Part shown: piece by piece, positions 44,562 to 54,433 of the stretch
Numbering within the stretch: position 1 is the first letter of the stretch
Layout of the letters: each line of letters opens with the position of its first letter
NCBI RefSeq assembly: GCF_006968745.1
Contig: NZ_CP030118.1
Span: 3,546,674 to 3,610,673, forward strand
Reading direction: 5' to 3'
DNA length: 64,000 nucleotides
Source: Brasilonema sennae CENA114
GTDB taxonomy: Bacteria > Cyanobacteriota > Cyanobacteriia > Cyanobacteriales > Nostocaceae
Position numbers and translations under genes: made by a program
The notes under the pieces: generated by a model
Database searches by the model: none
The model's input: only the letters and a program-made list of their open reading frames with translations
Told to the model about the DNA's origin: nothing

Positions 44562-45875
44562 TCAATTTTGCTTGCCAGTGCTAGATAACCCTTCTACTAA
44601 TAAAGATGGAGTGTAACAAGAACCGTTCCAGTCAGCATCGTCACCCAGTTTAACTAATTGTTTAAGAACTGTATAGACGTTTCCAGCCACCATCGTATCT
44701 TTGACGCGCCCAATAATGTGACCATTTTGGACACGATATCCCAAATCAACGTTGATGGAAAAGTCACCAGAAATGCCGCCGTTACTTCCCAGGATTTGAT
44801 CCACAATTAACCCATCATCCAGATATTGAATCAATTGTTGTAGCGATTCACCTCCAGGCTGGATGAGGAAATTAAATAAACCAGGAGTAGGATAACTGCC
44901 TAAACCGGGGCGAAAACCGTTACCTGTGGAAGCCATGTTTAACTGGCGTCCGGTGGTGCGATCGCAGTAAAAATGCTGCAATACACCATTTTGGATAAAT
45001 ACTAAAGATTGGGTTGGGATACCTTCATCATCAAACGGACAACTGTAAGGTCCTGCTTTGGGATCTTGGTAGAGGGTGAGAATTGGAGACATCACTGGTG
45101 TACCAATACGTTCTACCCAGGGAGAAGCTTTTTCTAAAACTCGCTTGGCATTTAAAGCTGCTTGTACAGTTCCCCAAAGCATATCAGCAGCTTTAGAAGT
45201 AAACAAAACTGGAACGCGACCGTTGGGAGGTGTAACGTTTTCTTTTGCCCAAGCCAACCGTTGTAAAATTTGGTGAGCAACTCTGTCTGGCTGAAGGTTA
45301 CCTCTTTTGGTTTGACCATCAGAAACGCTCAAAAAGTCGTCACCTCGTACCCACTCTGCTTCTACATAGCAACTTAGGGTGGTGTCGCTGTAATGGCAAT
45401 CTAAACCTTTGGTGTTGACAAGTCTGGTGGTTTCAACATCGCATTCCCACTCACTTGTACAAATAACATCTGGATATGCGTCGCGGATGATAGCGATCGC
45501 TTCTTTCCCCCACTCCACCAACTTTTCTATGGGTACATCTTCACCCAGGTTTGGGTAAGAAGGCTTAGAATCACCATTTAATTCCACTGCTTCAGGTTGA
45601 TTGAGTTGACTTAGGGCTAAAGCACGTTCCACCAATGCTTGTGGTTCGACTGGACCGTAAGCCACGGCTAATCCGGGACATCCATTGCGCCACAGCCGCA
45701 GTGCTGTGCCTTCTGATTGGCTACTTTCGAGCTGCTTGAGGCGATTTGCCTCAAAAAACACAGGTCGAGACAGTGATTTTGACTGATAGACTTCAGCTGC
45801 TTCCGCACCCGATTTTATCGAGAGTTCCAGCAGTTCTTCCACCAGAAAATTATTTGGTAATTCTTTATACACCAT
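44562..45875 (-). CDS. TldD/PmbA-family metallopeptidase subunit (TldE/PmbA type)
   Basis: A 437-residue protein of the TldD/PmbA family. It has the N-terminal LLELSIKSGAEAAEVYQSKS start and the C-terminal GISGDFSINVDLGYRVQNGHIIGRVKDTMVAGNVY segment of PmbA/TldE-like members. The HExxxH metal site of the TldD partner is absent, as expected for the E-type subunit. TldD/TldE dimers degrade unfolded peptides and mature some RiPPs, including trimming of leader peptides. The partner tldD is not in the window, so any link to the microviridin cluster 40 kb away is only a possibility. The IS605-type element ends at its 3' end. Confidence 0.93.
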   Translation of the reverse strand: MVYKELPNNFLVEELLELSIKSGAEAAEVYQSKSLSRPVFFEANRLKQLESSQSEGTALRLWRNGCPGLAVAYGPVEPQALVERALALSQLNQPEAVELNGDSKPSYPNLGEDVPIEKLVEWGKEAIAIIRDAYPDVICTSEWECDVETTRLVNTKGLDCHYSDTTLSCYVEAEWVRGDDFLSVSDGQTKRGNLQPDRVAHQILQRLAWAKENVTPPNGRVPVLFTSKAADMLWGTVQAALNAKRVLEKASPWVERIGTPVMSPILTLYQDPKAGPYSCPFDDEGIPTQSLVFIQNGVLQHFYCDRTTGRQLNMASTGNGFRPGLGSYPTPGLFNFLIQPGGESLQQLIQYLDDGLIVDQILGSNGGISGDFSINVDLGYRVQNGHIIGRVKDTMVAGNVYTVLKQLVKLGDDADWNGSCYTPSLLVEGLSSTGKQN

Positions 45876-46049
45876 GTTGTTTTGGCTGTGGACTTAGAAA
45901 TTGGCAATAGGAAATGGATGGTTGTTAGTTGTTAGTTATCAATTGTTGATGACTAACAATGAACCACTCCCCACCAACCTTTATCCATCTAATTAGTTTA
46001 TGAGTTGATTCCCGCTACAGCTAAAGGCGTGGCAGTACCTCTATCAAAT

Positions 46050-46913
46050 TTACGGCACATTGACCTCTTGCAACAGCCAAAACCCCGCAAAAGATTCTTC
46101 TTGAGGATTGGACTGTACTGCGATAAAATGCACCCCATTAGCTTTTTGCTTTGCTTCTTCAAAGCTTTTGGCTTCTGCTAAGGTTTGAGAGTTTTTGAGA
46201 TTTGCCAAAATCCAGCTTTCAGTTGCACCGGTTTCTAAAACCAATCTCGGCTCTTCCTTATCATCTAATTTCAACCAAGCTAACTCTAAACCGGATATCC
46301 AGCCTGCGATCGGCAATGCTCTTGGTGAGAAAATCAGAATACCAGGAATAGGGGTTTCAGGGGAAATTTGTGCCAATTCAAAGGGGAAAGCTTCACCAAA
46401 ACCTATTTCCCAGTCGTGCATTTGGGTGAATTCCGATTGTTGTAAAGTCACAAATATCCACTGCTTTCCTTCTAAAGCGTCTGGTAAGCGTAGGGGTGGA
46501 GGATTCTCTAGACGTACAGATGGATTTGTTCCTGCTTGATACCCAGGTTCTTGAGGATAAACTTCCTCCATCCGCTGTTCCAGCCATTGGTTAAGCAGCA
46601 AAGTGCGGCGACTTGGCTGGGCGGAAATACCCAAATCTCTGGAAGCTTTGGTAATCATGTTGCTCATTTGGCGGCGGAAAAAGCGTATTCTGATTGGTGC
46701 TTTTCCTGCTTCGCTGATTGCTTCTTCCAGCGCAGTCCGCAGCCACACTGAATTCACCTCAGTACTGGGGCAATATTTCGCAAAGCGAAAGACAGAATCA
46801 ATTTTAGTTCGGGTTTCCAAAGGAGTTTCGCATACCAAAACTTCCCAAACCTTTTTCTGATTTTCGTCCAGAATCGGACGCGAGTAAAAATCAAGTTCCC
46901 AAATACTGCCCAT
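46050..46913 (-). CDS. Tab2/Atab2-family RNA-binding protein
   Basis: A 287-residue protein that starts MGSIWELDFYSRPILDENQKKVWE, the signature of the Tab2/Atab2 family. FRRQMSNMI, LGISAQPSRRT and the C-terminal SFAGFWLLQE follow. In algae and plants these proteins bind psaB and other photosystem mRNAs and promote their translation, and cyanobacterial homologues are taken to do likewise. The length matches and no motif is missing. The gene is monocistronic; its upstream region runs into intron-fragment sequence at 47088. Confidence 0.92.
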   Translation of the reverse strand: MGSIWELDFYSRPILDENQKKVWEVLVCETPLETRTKIDSVFRFAKYCPSTEVNSVWLRTALEEAISEAGKAPIRIRFFRRQMSNMITKASRDLGISAQPSRRTLLLNQWLEQRMEEVYPQEPGYQAGTNPSVRLENPPPLRLPDALEGKQWIFVTLQQSEFTQMHDWEIGFGEAFPFELAQISPETPIPGILIFSPRALPIAGWISGLELAWLKLDDKEEPRLVLETGATESWILANLKNSQTLAEAKSFEEAKQKANGVHFIAVQSNPQEESFAGFWLLQEVNVP

Positions 46914-47087
46914 GTGATGCCGTTATGATTTGGCTACTTTCTTATATTTTCATCATACGAGGGTACAGGTAACCTTGGAGCAAGTCAAAGGGGAGATGAG
47001 AAAGTTTTTGGAGTGGGAGGTTTTCGATGGAAATACGCTTAACACTTAACAAAGTTCGTCCTAAGTCGTCAAGAAGCTAAACAACTA

Positions 47088-47492
47088 GTGCGATTCGTTG
47101 TTAGCCAAACCTTGGCAATCAGTCCAAGTATAAGCTAACCAGCCTTGAGAGCGATCAAAAGGTTGAACTTCGGAGGGAATGAAGGTGAAAACCCTTCCCC
47201 TCAAACTCAGAGGTGACTCCTTATCTGCCCACGGCAAGTAGGCTCGCAATCCTAGAGACCAAAGCTGGGCACAGGGCGTAATCAGACGGCTGTTATGGGC
47301 TGGCACTGGCGCAAAGTCTGCCGGGGGGATACTCCTCCCGGCGAGCTTTGCGCTAAAAGGGAGTGTACAAGGTGAAACAGAATCTAAAAAAGCAACTTAT
47401 TAGCTAGCAGGGCATAACAAAAAAAACCCTGACCTTGGCTAGAGATAAAACCCCGCCGATGGTTAATTGACAAGCGGTAAGAGTAAGGGGTT
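47088..47492 (+). mobile_element. Truncated group II intron (5' part only), related to the outer intron
   Basis: It starts GTGCGATTCGTTGTTAG, identical over 17 nt to the 39716 intron. It shares GACTCCTTATCTGCC, CAGACGGCTGTTATGGGCTG and the GATAAAACCC region in the same order. An additional hairpin (GCAAAGTCTGCCGGGGGG...CTTTGCGC) lies within it. No reverse transcriptase or domain V follows, because an IS1182-like element begins at 47493. This is a dead remnant of a homologous insertion. Confidence 0.8.
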
Positions 47493-47617
47493 CTAGGGCG
47501 TCGGTCAAGTAATAATGATTGACAAAAAAGAGATAATATGTGTCTGGAAAAGCAGGAAGAATAAGGATGCGATTGCCCAAAGGGCAGACGCCAAGGGCGT
47601 ATCATTAACTAGGGGAT

Positions 47618-49341
47618 TTAAAAGACTTGTTGGTTTGAAGCGCCAGATAGCAACCGTGCAATTACATGGAGATTATGTACAACTGCTACACGCCGTAAGT
47701 CAAATAAGTTCTTGCGCAAGCCAGTATAACGGGCACGGTCGCCTTGCCATTGCCCGAGATGAGCCAAGGTATGCTCCACAATAGAACGTTCTGGGAGTTT
47801 AGCTGTTGCGGATTCAGTGTCTTGGCGCTCACGCAATTCCTGCATAAAAGCTTCATCCGGACGGCAGTTGCTACAACGCGGGGAACCCGCGCAACGCACT
47901 GCCTCATGAATTGAGACATTGCGACCTCTAATAGAAGTAGTACAATGTTCACGTAAAGGACAAACACTACACTCAGAGGCGGGAAAGTGAACAGTTTTTC
48001 CAGACTCAAAGGGGATGCTGACATGATTAGGACAACGAATTAGACCTTGGTTCCAGTCAAGTACAAAGTCCGTCTTGATCAAGCGTTAAGCTAGCTGCGC
48101 CTCCGGCAATCGCCATTACGTACAGGCCAAGCTTTACAGAAAATAGTTAAGTCTTGGGAACGTTGTTTAACCCAATGACTACTTAAGTAGGCTCGATCAA
48201 TGTGCAGCTCTACCATCTTAACTTTGTGATGTTTCAAATCTGCATCCATTGCTTCAGTAACTTGAGCTTCTGGAACGTTAGCACTCGTCAAACCGACGGA
48301 ACGCACCACCCCGATATCCAAATCCCGTAGCACATGACGTTTATAACCATCAAAACGTTGTGAGCGGCTTTTACGTAAAGCTTGCCGCTTGGGTTGCTTC
48401 CCCCGGCAGACTTTACGTCCATGACGCATATCTGAATCTTCAATAGAAATTCGGCGGTCTTTGGCTACACCCTTAACCAGTGTTGGTTTCCCACTAGAAT
48501 CAATAGTTACATCTTGGGATTGAATCTGTCGTGCCACGGACAGTGCTTTTTGGGCATCCTTTAGCTCCTGATATTCATTTTTTTTTTGTAACTCAGACTC
48601 TACTTGATCTAGAGCGTTGAGAATGGTTTCTAGGGCTATTGAACGCTCAGTTGGGTTATCCCAGTTCATATCTAAGACGGCTTTGAGCGAAGTTCGTGTG
48701 AGTAGATCATCTAGTTGTGTTTCGTGTGCAAGCTCTGCAACTGACTGCCCCGACGTTTGCGCCATTAACCTTACAGCTTTACGCAGCGCGTGACCTAACA
48801 GATTATAAGTATCTTCTACTTTTGCCGCCCCCCATAACGGTGAGGAGTCCAATGCAGCTCTCAAGTTACTGGAACCAAATCCACCTTGCTCCTTTGATAT
48901 TTCTACTGTACGCTCAATTAATCTCCGGTCAACTTCAAAGTCGATCATCGCTTGTCGAAAATTTACCAAAGTTCCTTTACTAAAAGGGGCGTTTTGGCAA
49001 TCGTGACACTCGAGTACTAACTGCCAACGTCTATCCATTACCAATGCTTCAATCACTTGATCATCACTAACTCCAGTGTAGGCTTGTAGAATTAATGCTA
49101 ACGCTAGTTGTGCAGGCGGCACAGGACAATGACCAACCGTGCTGTCTTTAAACATAGTAGTCAGTTCTGCTTGAAACTGTGCCTTAAACAGAAGATGACG
49201 GTTGTGGCGTAAAAAGATAAATAGTTTAGCTCTGTTAATCCCAGAGATGATGCTTCGCTCTGACGGGCGATAATTCGATGGGAGGATTCCACTAGGAAGG
49301 ACGCATAAATTACACCACCCTCTAATGCGAACTGATTTTGG
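47618..49341 (-). pseudogene. IS1182-family transposase, broken
   Basis: From about 49341 leftward the frame reads CVLPSGILPSNYRPSERSII, then INRAKLFIFLRHNRHLLF and MFKDSTVGHCPVPPAQLA. That is a typical IS1182 N-terminus, but no normal start codon is found in it before a stop. The main part (to 48091) includes the DDE-type AALDSSPL and IEDSDMRHGRK segments. A GC-rich palindromic repeat (GATTGCCGGAGGCGCAGC) then causes a frameshift and stop. The last ~155 codons (48082-47618) continue with WNQGLIRCPNHVSI and a cysteine-rich motif (CSVCPLREHC). It is probably inactive. Confidence 0.85.
48076..48112. repeat. Palindromic repeat inserted in the IS1182 transposase
   Basis: GC-rich sequence containing AGCTAGCTGCGCCTCCGGCAATCGCC, related to the small dispersed repeats seen elsewhere in the window. 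It lies exactly where the transposase loses its frame, between CKAWPVRNG and KTDFVLDWNQ. Confidence 0.6.
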
Positions 49342-49400
49342 TCAATACCCACCCATATTACATCTATTTTGTCAACCATTATTACTTGACCGACGCCCTA

Positions 49401-50724
49401 GTACAGCACGGCGTAAATAAACCAAGTATTAGACAGCTAACACTTTACCCTTATATGTCCACTGAAAAGGTTTAGCCATTGTTTTATTAAAGTAGTCGAT
49501 AAATTCAAGAATTCGGGTTTTTAGGTCATCCTGACTCTTGAAGCTAGCACGCTGAAGTAACTTACGAACCAAAATACTGAACCAAATTTCAATCTGGTTG
49601 AGCCAAGAAGAGTGTTTAGGGGTGTAATGGAAAACAATTCGATGTGTTTTGTCACTTAAAAAAGCAGCACGGGATTTCATGGATTTGAGTATTCCCCTTT
49701 TTCCTTTAATACCCAGATCGATATTCAAACCTTCTTTTTCTGCAACCAAACGAACCAGCGATTCAGACTGATGCGTATTCAGACAATCCATGATTAGATG
49801 CCATTTTTTAGCATTGGGTTCACTTTCAATGATTCGACGAATATTGAGAACAAAATCAACTTCTGTTCGAGAATCTCCACAAGTAGGCTCGATAATCTTA
49901 CCAGTAGCGACATCAAAATTAGCAATTAAACTCTGTGTACCGTGACGAATATACTCAAACTCCCTTCTTTCAACTTTACCAGGTCGCATCGGTAAATCTT
50001 TTTCTAGACGCTCTGTAGCTTGAATACCCGTCATTTCATCAATTGATATTGTACGCTCTGCGTTTTGATAACGTTCAATCGCACTTATGTATAAACCAGT
50101 AATATCTTCAACTTTTACGTCAAATTCTTCGTCCTTAGGGGGGGGTTAACCAGTAACTACTCTGGTGGGGTTTAAGTTCTGCCTCTTCTAGTAATCTTCC
50201 AACATGGCGGACAGATATGCTTTCAATAATCCCTTGCTTTATAATTTCGTCTGCTAGTTCTCTTGGTGTCCAATGACTTATTGGTCGTCCGTAGTCTTCG
50301 GGTTTTGAACATGCAAGGGCAAACAGTTTGATTACTTGCTCCATACTAAATTTTACTGGTGCCCCAATACGCTCCGAATCTCGTAGTCTCTCAAAAGTAG
50401 GCAACTTTTTATCGCTAGTTTTAAACCATCGGTTTCGCCATAAACGAGCCATATCCAGACTTATATTTAATGTTCGAGCAATTTCGCCATTATTTTTCCC
50501 CTCTGACGCTAGAAGAATTATTTTTGCACGTAGTACTATTTGTTGCCCTGTATTGTGTCGGTTTACCAACTCTTGCAGTTCTGAGCGATCGCCATCGCTT
50601 AAGTTTAATTGTTTTGGAGCTAATCCTGCCACATCCTAATTCTCCGCTTCTCAGCAAAAACTACTTTTAATCTAATTACTCATTCTCCCACAGTAATACC
50701 TGGTTAACTTACGCCGTGCTGTAC
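49401..50724 (-). mobile_element. IS630-like insertion sequence
   Basis: Inverted ends GTACAGCACGGCGTAA (49401 onward) and TTACGCCGTGCTGTAC (ending 50724), both flanked by TA, the target of IS630/Tc1-type elements. It is about 1.32 kb. The left TA belongs to the CTAG that ends the neighbouring IS1182-like element, so one element used the other's border as target. Its right end lies in the isopentenyl-diphosphate isomerase remnant. Confidence 0.9.
49429..50632 (-). CDS. IS630-family transposase in two frames (possible programmed frameshift)
   Basis: The first frame (50632-50135, 165 residues) is the DNA-binding part, with helix-turn-helix sequence ([21 protein letters not shown]). The second (to 49429) carries the DDE nuclease: [25 protein letters not shown] and [18 protein letters not shown]. 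They meet at a run of eight C on the coding strand (50138-50145), where a slip would fuse YWLTPP to [15 protein letters not shown]. Several IS630 members use programmed frameshifting at such sites, so it may be functional. A simple mutation is the alternative. Confidence 0.82.
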
Positions 50725-50727
50725 TAG

Positions 50728-50985
50728 GTGGGGCATCTCTAAAGCAATTCGTTGCGAACCAATTCCCATTGCTAATCGGTAACGTTGAGCAACACTTGCA
50801 AGCCGAGTGTTGACTAGCCGCGCCAGTTCTGTCCCTCCTGTCATGGAAGAAATCAGAAGTAGTGCACCAAGATTCTTACCCAATAAGGTTGTTTGAATAT
50901 TGATATCACTGCGGTCTAATTCCGGAAGACAGCAATGAGCAAAGCGATAGCACTCAAACCCATTCGTTACCCAATTGGACGATTT
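50728..50985 (-). pseudogene. fni: Remnant of type-2 isopentenyl-diphosphate isomerase
   Basis: About 80 codons read [20 protein letters not shown], then [20 protein letters not shown] and [18 protein letters not shown]. This is the N-terminal FMN-binding part of type-2 IPP isomerase, which interconverts IPP and DMAPP. The frame is cut at the IS630-like element, and the remaining ~250 residues are not found on the other side of the mobile elements. The 5' end is also uncertain, since the expected N-terminal ~30 residues are degraded. The cell must carry another copy or another route. Confidence 0.88.
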
Positions 50986-51575
50986 CCTGGATTGACAGCA
51001 TGAATACACTCACTTCCAGAAGTTGGAAACCCTCGTTTATAACAGGCTTCCTCTGGTTGACCCCATCCTAAGTGTAAAATCACTTCCAAAAAATTAGTAT
51101 TTTCACATTTGGACAAACTTGTCCATTCTGTTCTTTGAGCAATTCTATCTACATCAATTCTTTCTATCTGTCGATGCTGTTTGCCATGACTAAAACTTAA
51201 GTACAAGTCCATCCCTACAGTGACTTCATTCCAAAATTGCACTATGGAATTGTTGGCTGCTTTTAATATTTTTATGTCACTGGCTAAAGCAATTAACTGA
51301 GCATCTACTTCTGGATAGCGTAACATTTTTCCTTTGATAGTCACCTCACGCCAGACAATACCTGAAACTTGATGTTCGTTTTGGTATTCGTGAATGGTGG
51401 CTTTAAAATCTTGATATGCTGTAAACTGTTGTAGCCCATCGGTTCTGATAAACTGGTCTATGACAGGATTGCCAGAGACAGTGACTGCTAACTTCAGGCG
51501 GTTTCCCTTGAGGCAAGCTTGGCGTTCAGAACGTAAAATTTGAATTAACTGCTCGGTGGTGTAAACCTTTGACAT
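50967..51575 (-). CDS. Conserved cyanobacterial protein of unknown function
   Basis: A 202-residue soluble protein. It starts [20 protein letters not shown] and contains [40 protein letters not shown], and a C-terminal [20 protein letters not shown]. The strongly conserved-looking tail suggests a structural role for it. No domain was recognised. The 3' end overlaps the degraded start of the fni remnant, which in an intact genome would be the next gene. Confidence 0.75.
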   Translation of the reverse strand: MSKVYTTEQLIQILRSERQACLKGNRLKLAVTVSGNPVIDQFIRTDGLQQFTAYQDFKATIHEYQNEHQVSGIVWREVTIKGKMLRYPEVDAQLIALASDIKILKAANNSIVQFWNEVTVGMDLYLSFSHGKQHRQIERIDVDRIAQRTEWTSLSKCENTNFLEVILHLGWGQPEEACYKRGFPTSGSECIHAVNPGNRPIG

Positions 51576-51734
51576 CAGGGCACACTTTATAAGTCAAAGT
51601 CAATTGGTCAATAGTCATTATTTATTCACTTACTTGATCTTGACTTCCTAACTCCTCAGTTCTCAACAATTTTTAAAGATTATTCGTATACATTATCCCT
51701 TTGAATCAATAGCTTTGCAGTATCTAATAACACG

Positions 51735-51764
51735 AAAAAACAAGGCAGACAAATTTTGTCTGCC
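51735..51764 (-). terminator. Intrinsic terminator of the leftward photosystem I factor gene
   Basis: On the minus strand GGCAGACAAA pairs with TTTGTCTGCC and is followed after CTTG by a run of six T (51740-51735). It begins 8 bp downstream of the stop codon of the gene at 51772. Confidence 0.85.
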
Positions 51765-51771
51765 CCACAAC

Positions 51772-52356
51772 TTACTTCGCTAACTCGCTGCTTAACTCAT
51801 TAAATGCTCGGCGCTTCAATGGTACTGATTCTGAACGAGGTAATAAATCAAACAGTTCTCTAAATTTATCGTCCATTTTCTCAAAGGGGACTTGGCCCTT
51901 TTTATTCAAAACAACCTCACCGGATTGATTAAATACTACAACTTGGGGAACAACCCCAGAGTAGTAATAAGCTGGTTCTGTAGAGTTATAAGTTTTTCCA
52001 TCTAAAATGCTATCAACATTAACTGGAATAATTTCTGCTACTCGACCGTAATATTCTTGTATCGTTGAAACAACAATGGCATATTTCTTACAATCGCTGC
52101 TGTCATCCAAATAAAATGCTAACAGCGTTGGTTTATGGTCTGCTAAAGCTTTTGCTAGAGTCGCCTTTGGAGGAACCAGTGAACCATTCCCCGCATAAAC
52201 CACAAAAATATTGCCATCGTATCTGTCGTTATTAAGATCAGCAAACGCTGACTGTACATTTGTCAATAACAAGCAAGTCAGCAGCACAGATAAGGAAAAC
52301 AACCGCCGCCAGTTTGGAATCAAACTCAGTAAAAAGCGCCACTTTATACAATTCAT
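51772..52356 (-). CDS. Thylakoid membrane photosystem I accumulation factor
   Basis: About 194 residues from the ATG at 52356 (MNCIKWRFLL), chosen because a signal or anchor (FSLSVLLTCLLLTNVQSAFA) follows it; a longer frame reaches 52464. The mature part has a thioredoxin-like fold: LADHKPTLLAFYLDDSSDCK, EIIPVNVDS and PQVVVFNQSGEVV. The usual CxxC is replaced by a single cysteine (SSDCK). The family is named for its role in building up photosystem I in thylakoids. A strong terminator follows. Confidence 0.88.
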   Translation of the reverse strand: MNCIKWRFLLSLIPNWRRLFSLSVLLTCLLLTNVQSAFADLNNDRYDGNIFVVYAGNGSLVPPKATLAKALADHKPTLLAFYLDDSSDCKKYAIVVSTIQEYYGRVAEIIPVNVDSILDGKTYNSTEPAYYYSGVVPQVVVFNQSGEVVLNKKGQVPFEKMDDKFRELFDLLPRSESVPLKRRAFNELSSELAK

Positions 52357-52635
52357 CAAAAAGAACCTTTTAACATCTATATTTTTTTCTTGTTTGTGCT
52401 GAATGTAGCAAACTGGGGTGCGGATAAGGGGACAAAGGAGCGATCGCTCTCTGACACAAAGCAATTCGCCTGAAACCAGATTTTGCTGTCTTCTTACAAC
52501 AACTGGGGTGAGCGTGCTTGTGCAACAAGAAGATTATATCGGAGACTTCGTCCCAGCCAATCAATCTATTCGCCTCAACTCCAACATTAAATCAATATTT
52601 ACAAATCATTTAGGACTGCTATTCGCTTCGGTGCA

Positions 52636-53022
52636 CTAATCGGTTTTACTACGAGTGTGTCGCGCTTGTTCGGCAGACTGCTGCATCTGCTTCAAAATCT
52701 CCTCTTGCTCCAGTAGAGCCAGTCGCGCTTGTTCAGTAGCCAGTCGCGCTTGTTCAGCAGCCAGTCGCGCTTGCTCACCAGCCTGCCTGATTTCTTCTGC
52801 AGACTCTCGCGCTTGCTCAGTAGCCCGCCTGATTTCTTCTGCAGCTTCTCGCCTCTTCTCCTGTAACTGCCTGTCTTCTTCAGCAGACTGCCGCTGCTCT
52901 TCTGAGATTTGGCGTTGCTCCTCCTGAACCTGTTGGTGTCGAGCCTGAGCTTTCCACTCGGCCGCCTCCTGTTGCCTTTTTTGCTCAGGCGAGTCTAGAT
53001 TATCACCCAGGTGTTCACTCAT
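52636..53022 (-). CDS. Highly charged coiled-coil protein with heptad/undecad repeats
   Basis: A 128-residue protein almost wholly made of Glu, Gln, Arg and Ala. Residues ~65-100 repeat EQARLAA/EQARLAT and AEEIRQA/AEEIRRA, giving one long continuous helix and probably a coiled-coil dimer. No signal peptide or other domain is seen. Such proteins are frequent in cyanobacteria and may act as scaffolds, but the function is unknown. The DNA is internally repetitive, so the copy number of repeats may vary. Confidence 0.75.
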   Translation of the reverse strand: MSEHLGDNLDSPEQKRQQEAAEWKAQARHQQVQEEQRQISEEQRQSAEEDRQLQEKRREAAEEIRRATEQARESAEEIRQAGEQARLAAEQARLATEQARLALLEQEEILKQMQQSAEQARHTRSKTD

Positions 53023-53079
53023 TTCCTTGGCGTTCCTTAATCTTTTATATCAAGTTCTTTCAATCACATAATAATAAAA

Positions 53080-53110
53080 TTACCGCACGCCGCTTTGCGG
53101 CGTGCGGTAA
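53080..53110. repeat. Perfect 14-bp-stem palindrome
   Basis: TTACCGCACGCCGC, loop TTT, GCGGCGTGCGGTAA. It lies between the divergent coiled-coil and leuB genes, within the likely promoter region. It is GC-rich and isolated, so it is more likely a dispersed palindromic repeat than a regulator site. Confidence 0.75.
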
Positions 53111-53256
53111 TAGCGATGTCAACACCAAATAAGGATTATAGGCTTTACCCAGTTTTTTGCTCGATTGCTACTCATGGGCGTACACTTGCTAGGTATGATA
53201 TTTGATCTGCAAGAAATTCTGCGCGATTAAACATTTACCTACCACCAAAACGAAGT

Positions 53257-54345
53257 ATGACCCACAACTACCGCATTACCCTACTCCCTGGCGATGGCAT
53301 CGGACCCGAAATTATGGCAGTTGCGGTAGACGTGCTGAAAGTCGTAGGGAAAAAGTTTGATATTCAGTTTGAATTCCAAGAAGCACTCATCGGTGGTGCA
53401 GCAATTGATGCTACAGGCGAACCCCTTCCAGGATCCAGCTTGGATACGTGTCGCAATAGCGATGCTGTGTTACTAGCAGCTATTGGCGGTTACAAGTGGG
53501 ACTCCTTAGCATCCCATTTACGTCCAGAAGCAGGTTTGTTAGGACTGCGTGCAGGGTTGGGATTATTTGCCAATTTGCGCCCTGCGAAAATATTGCCTCA
53601 GTTGATAGATGCTTCTTCTTTGAAACGGGAGGTTGTCGAAGGCGTTGATATTTTGGTAGTCCGCGAACTCACCGGAGGAATTTACTTTGGCAAGCCTAAA
53701 GGAATTTTTGAAACAGAAACGGGTGAAAAGCGCGGCGTGAATACAATGGCTTACACCGAATCAGAAATTGAGCGCATTGGGCGGGTGGCGTTTGAAGCTG
53801 CACAAAAACGGCGAGGGAAACTCTGTTCAGTGGATAAGGCGAATGTGTTGGAAGTTTCTCAACTGTGGCGCGATCGCATCACCAAACTTGCCCAAGAGTA
53901 TCCGGATGTGGAACTCTCTCATATGTATGTAGATAATGCAGCCATGCAGTTGTTACGCGCTCCCAAGCAGTTCGATACTATTGTCACAGGCAACTTGTTT
54001 GGTGATATTCTTTCAGATGCAGCTGCTATGCTAACTGGGAGTATTGGGATGTTACCCTCTGCAAGTTTGGGTGCTTCTAATCCAGGAGTTTTTGAACCTG
54101 TCCACGGTTCTGCCCCAGATATAGCAGGGCAAGATAAAGCAAATCCTTTGGCACAGGTTTTAAGTGCTGCTATGATGCTTCGTTATGGTTTAAACGAATC
54201 AACTGCAGCAGATCACATTGAACAAGGAGTGTTAGAAGTGTTACAAAGAGGCGATCGCACAGGAGATATAATTTCCCCAGATATGAACCTTTTGGGTTGT
54301 CGCGCTATGGGCCAAGCACTGATCCAAGTTCTGGAAGCAAAATGA
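53257..54345 (+). CDS. leuB: 3-isopropylmalate dehydrogenase
   Basis: A 362-residue cytosolic enzyme of leucine biosynthesis that oxidises and decarboxylates 3-isopropylmalate with NAD. The N-terminal [14 protein letters not shown], the substrate loop [16 protein letters not shown] and [11 protein letters not shown] are all present. The family signature is also present ([20 protein letters not shown] with the metal-binding Asp pair), as is [11 protein letters not shown]. Length and all catalytic motifs are normal. A HIP1 site lies in the gene. It stands alone, without other leu genes nearby. Confidence 0.97.
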   Translation: MTHNYRITLLPGDGIGPEIMAVAVDVLKVVGKKFDIQFEFQEALIGGAAIDATGEPLPGSSLDTCRNSDAVLLAAIGGYKWDSLASHLRPEAGLLGLRAGLGLFANLRPAKILPQLIDASSLKREVVEGVDILVVRELTGGIYFGKPKGIFETETGEKRGVNTMAYTESEIERIGRVAFEAAQKRRGKLCSVDKANVLEVSQLWRDRITKLAQEYPDVELSHMYVDNAAMQLLRAPKQFDTIVTGNLFGDILSDAAAMLTGSIGMLPSASLGASNPGVFEPVHGSAPDIAGQDKANPLAQVLSAAMMLRYGLNESTAADHIEQGVLEVLQRGDRTGDIISPDMNLLGCRAMGQALIQVLEAK

Positions 54346-54433
54346 GTGCATATGCTCAAAGTGGAAATTTTGGCAACTTTAAAGAAAATTTTCGGATAAA
54401 CTATTAACACAAACCTACAACAATACTTCGCGA

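Larger units (their letters stand above)
47493..49401 (-). mobile_element. IS1182-like insertion sequence with CTAG target duplication
   Basis: Perfect 25-bp inverted ends, CTAGGGCGTCGGTCAAGTAA at the left (47493) and its complement at the right, ending at 49401. The outer CTAG on each side is likely the duplicated target. The element is about 1.9 kb and carries one transposase frame, broken at least once. It lies inside the intron fragment on its left and abuts an IS630-like element on its right. Confidence 0.88.

Noticed and set aside
47515..47784. Rightward frame at the left end of the IS1182-like element
   Set aside because: It is antisense to the transposase end and starts in the terminal inverted repeat.
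49161..49379. 72-codon leftward frame at the start of the IS1182-like element
   Set aside because: The transposase N-terminus (SNYRPSERSII...) is in a different frame; this one has no resemblance to it.
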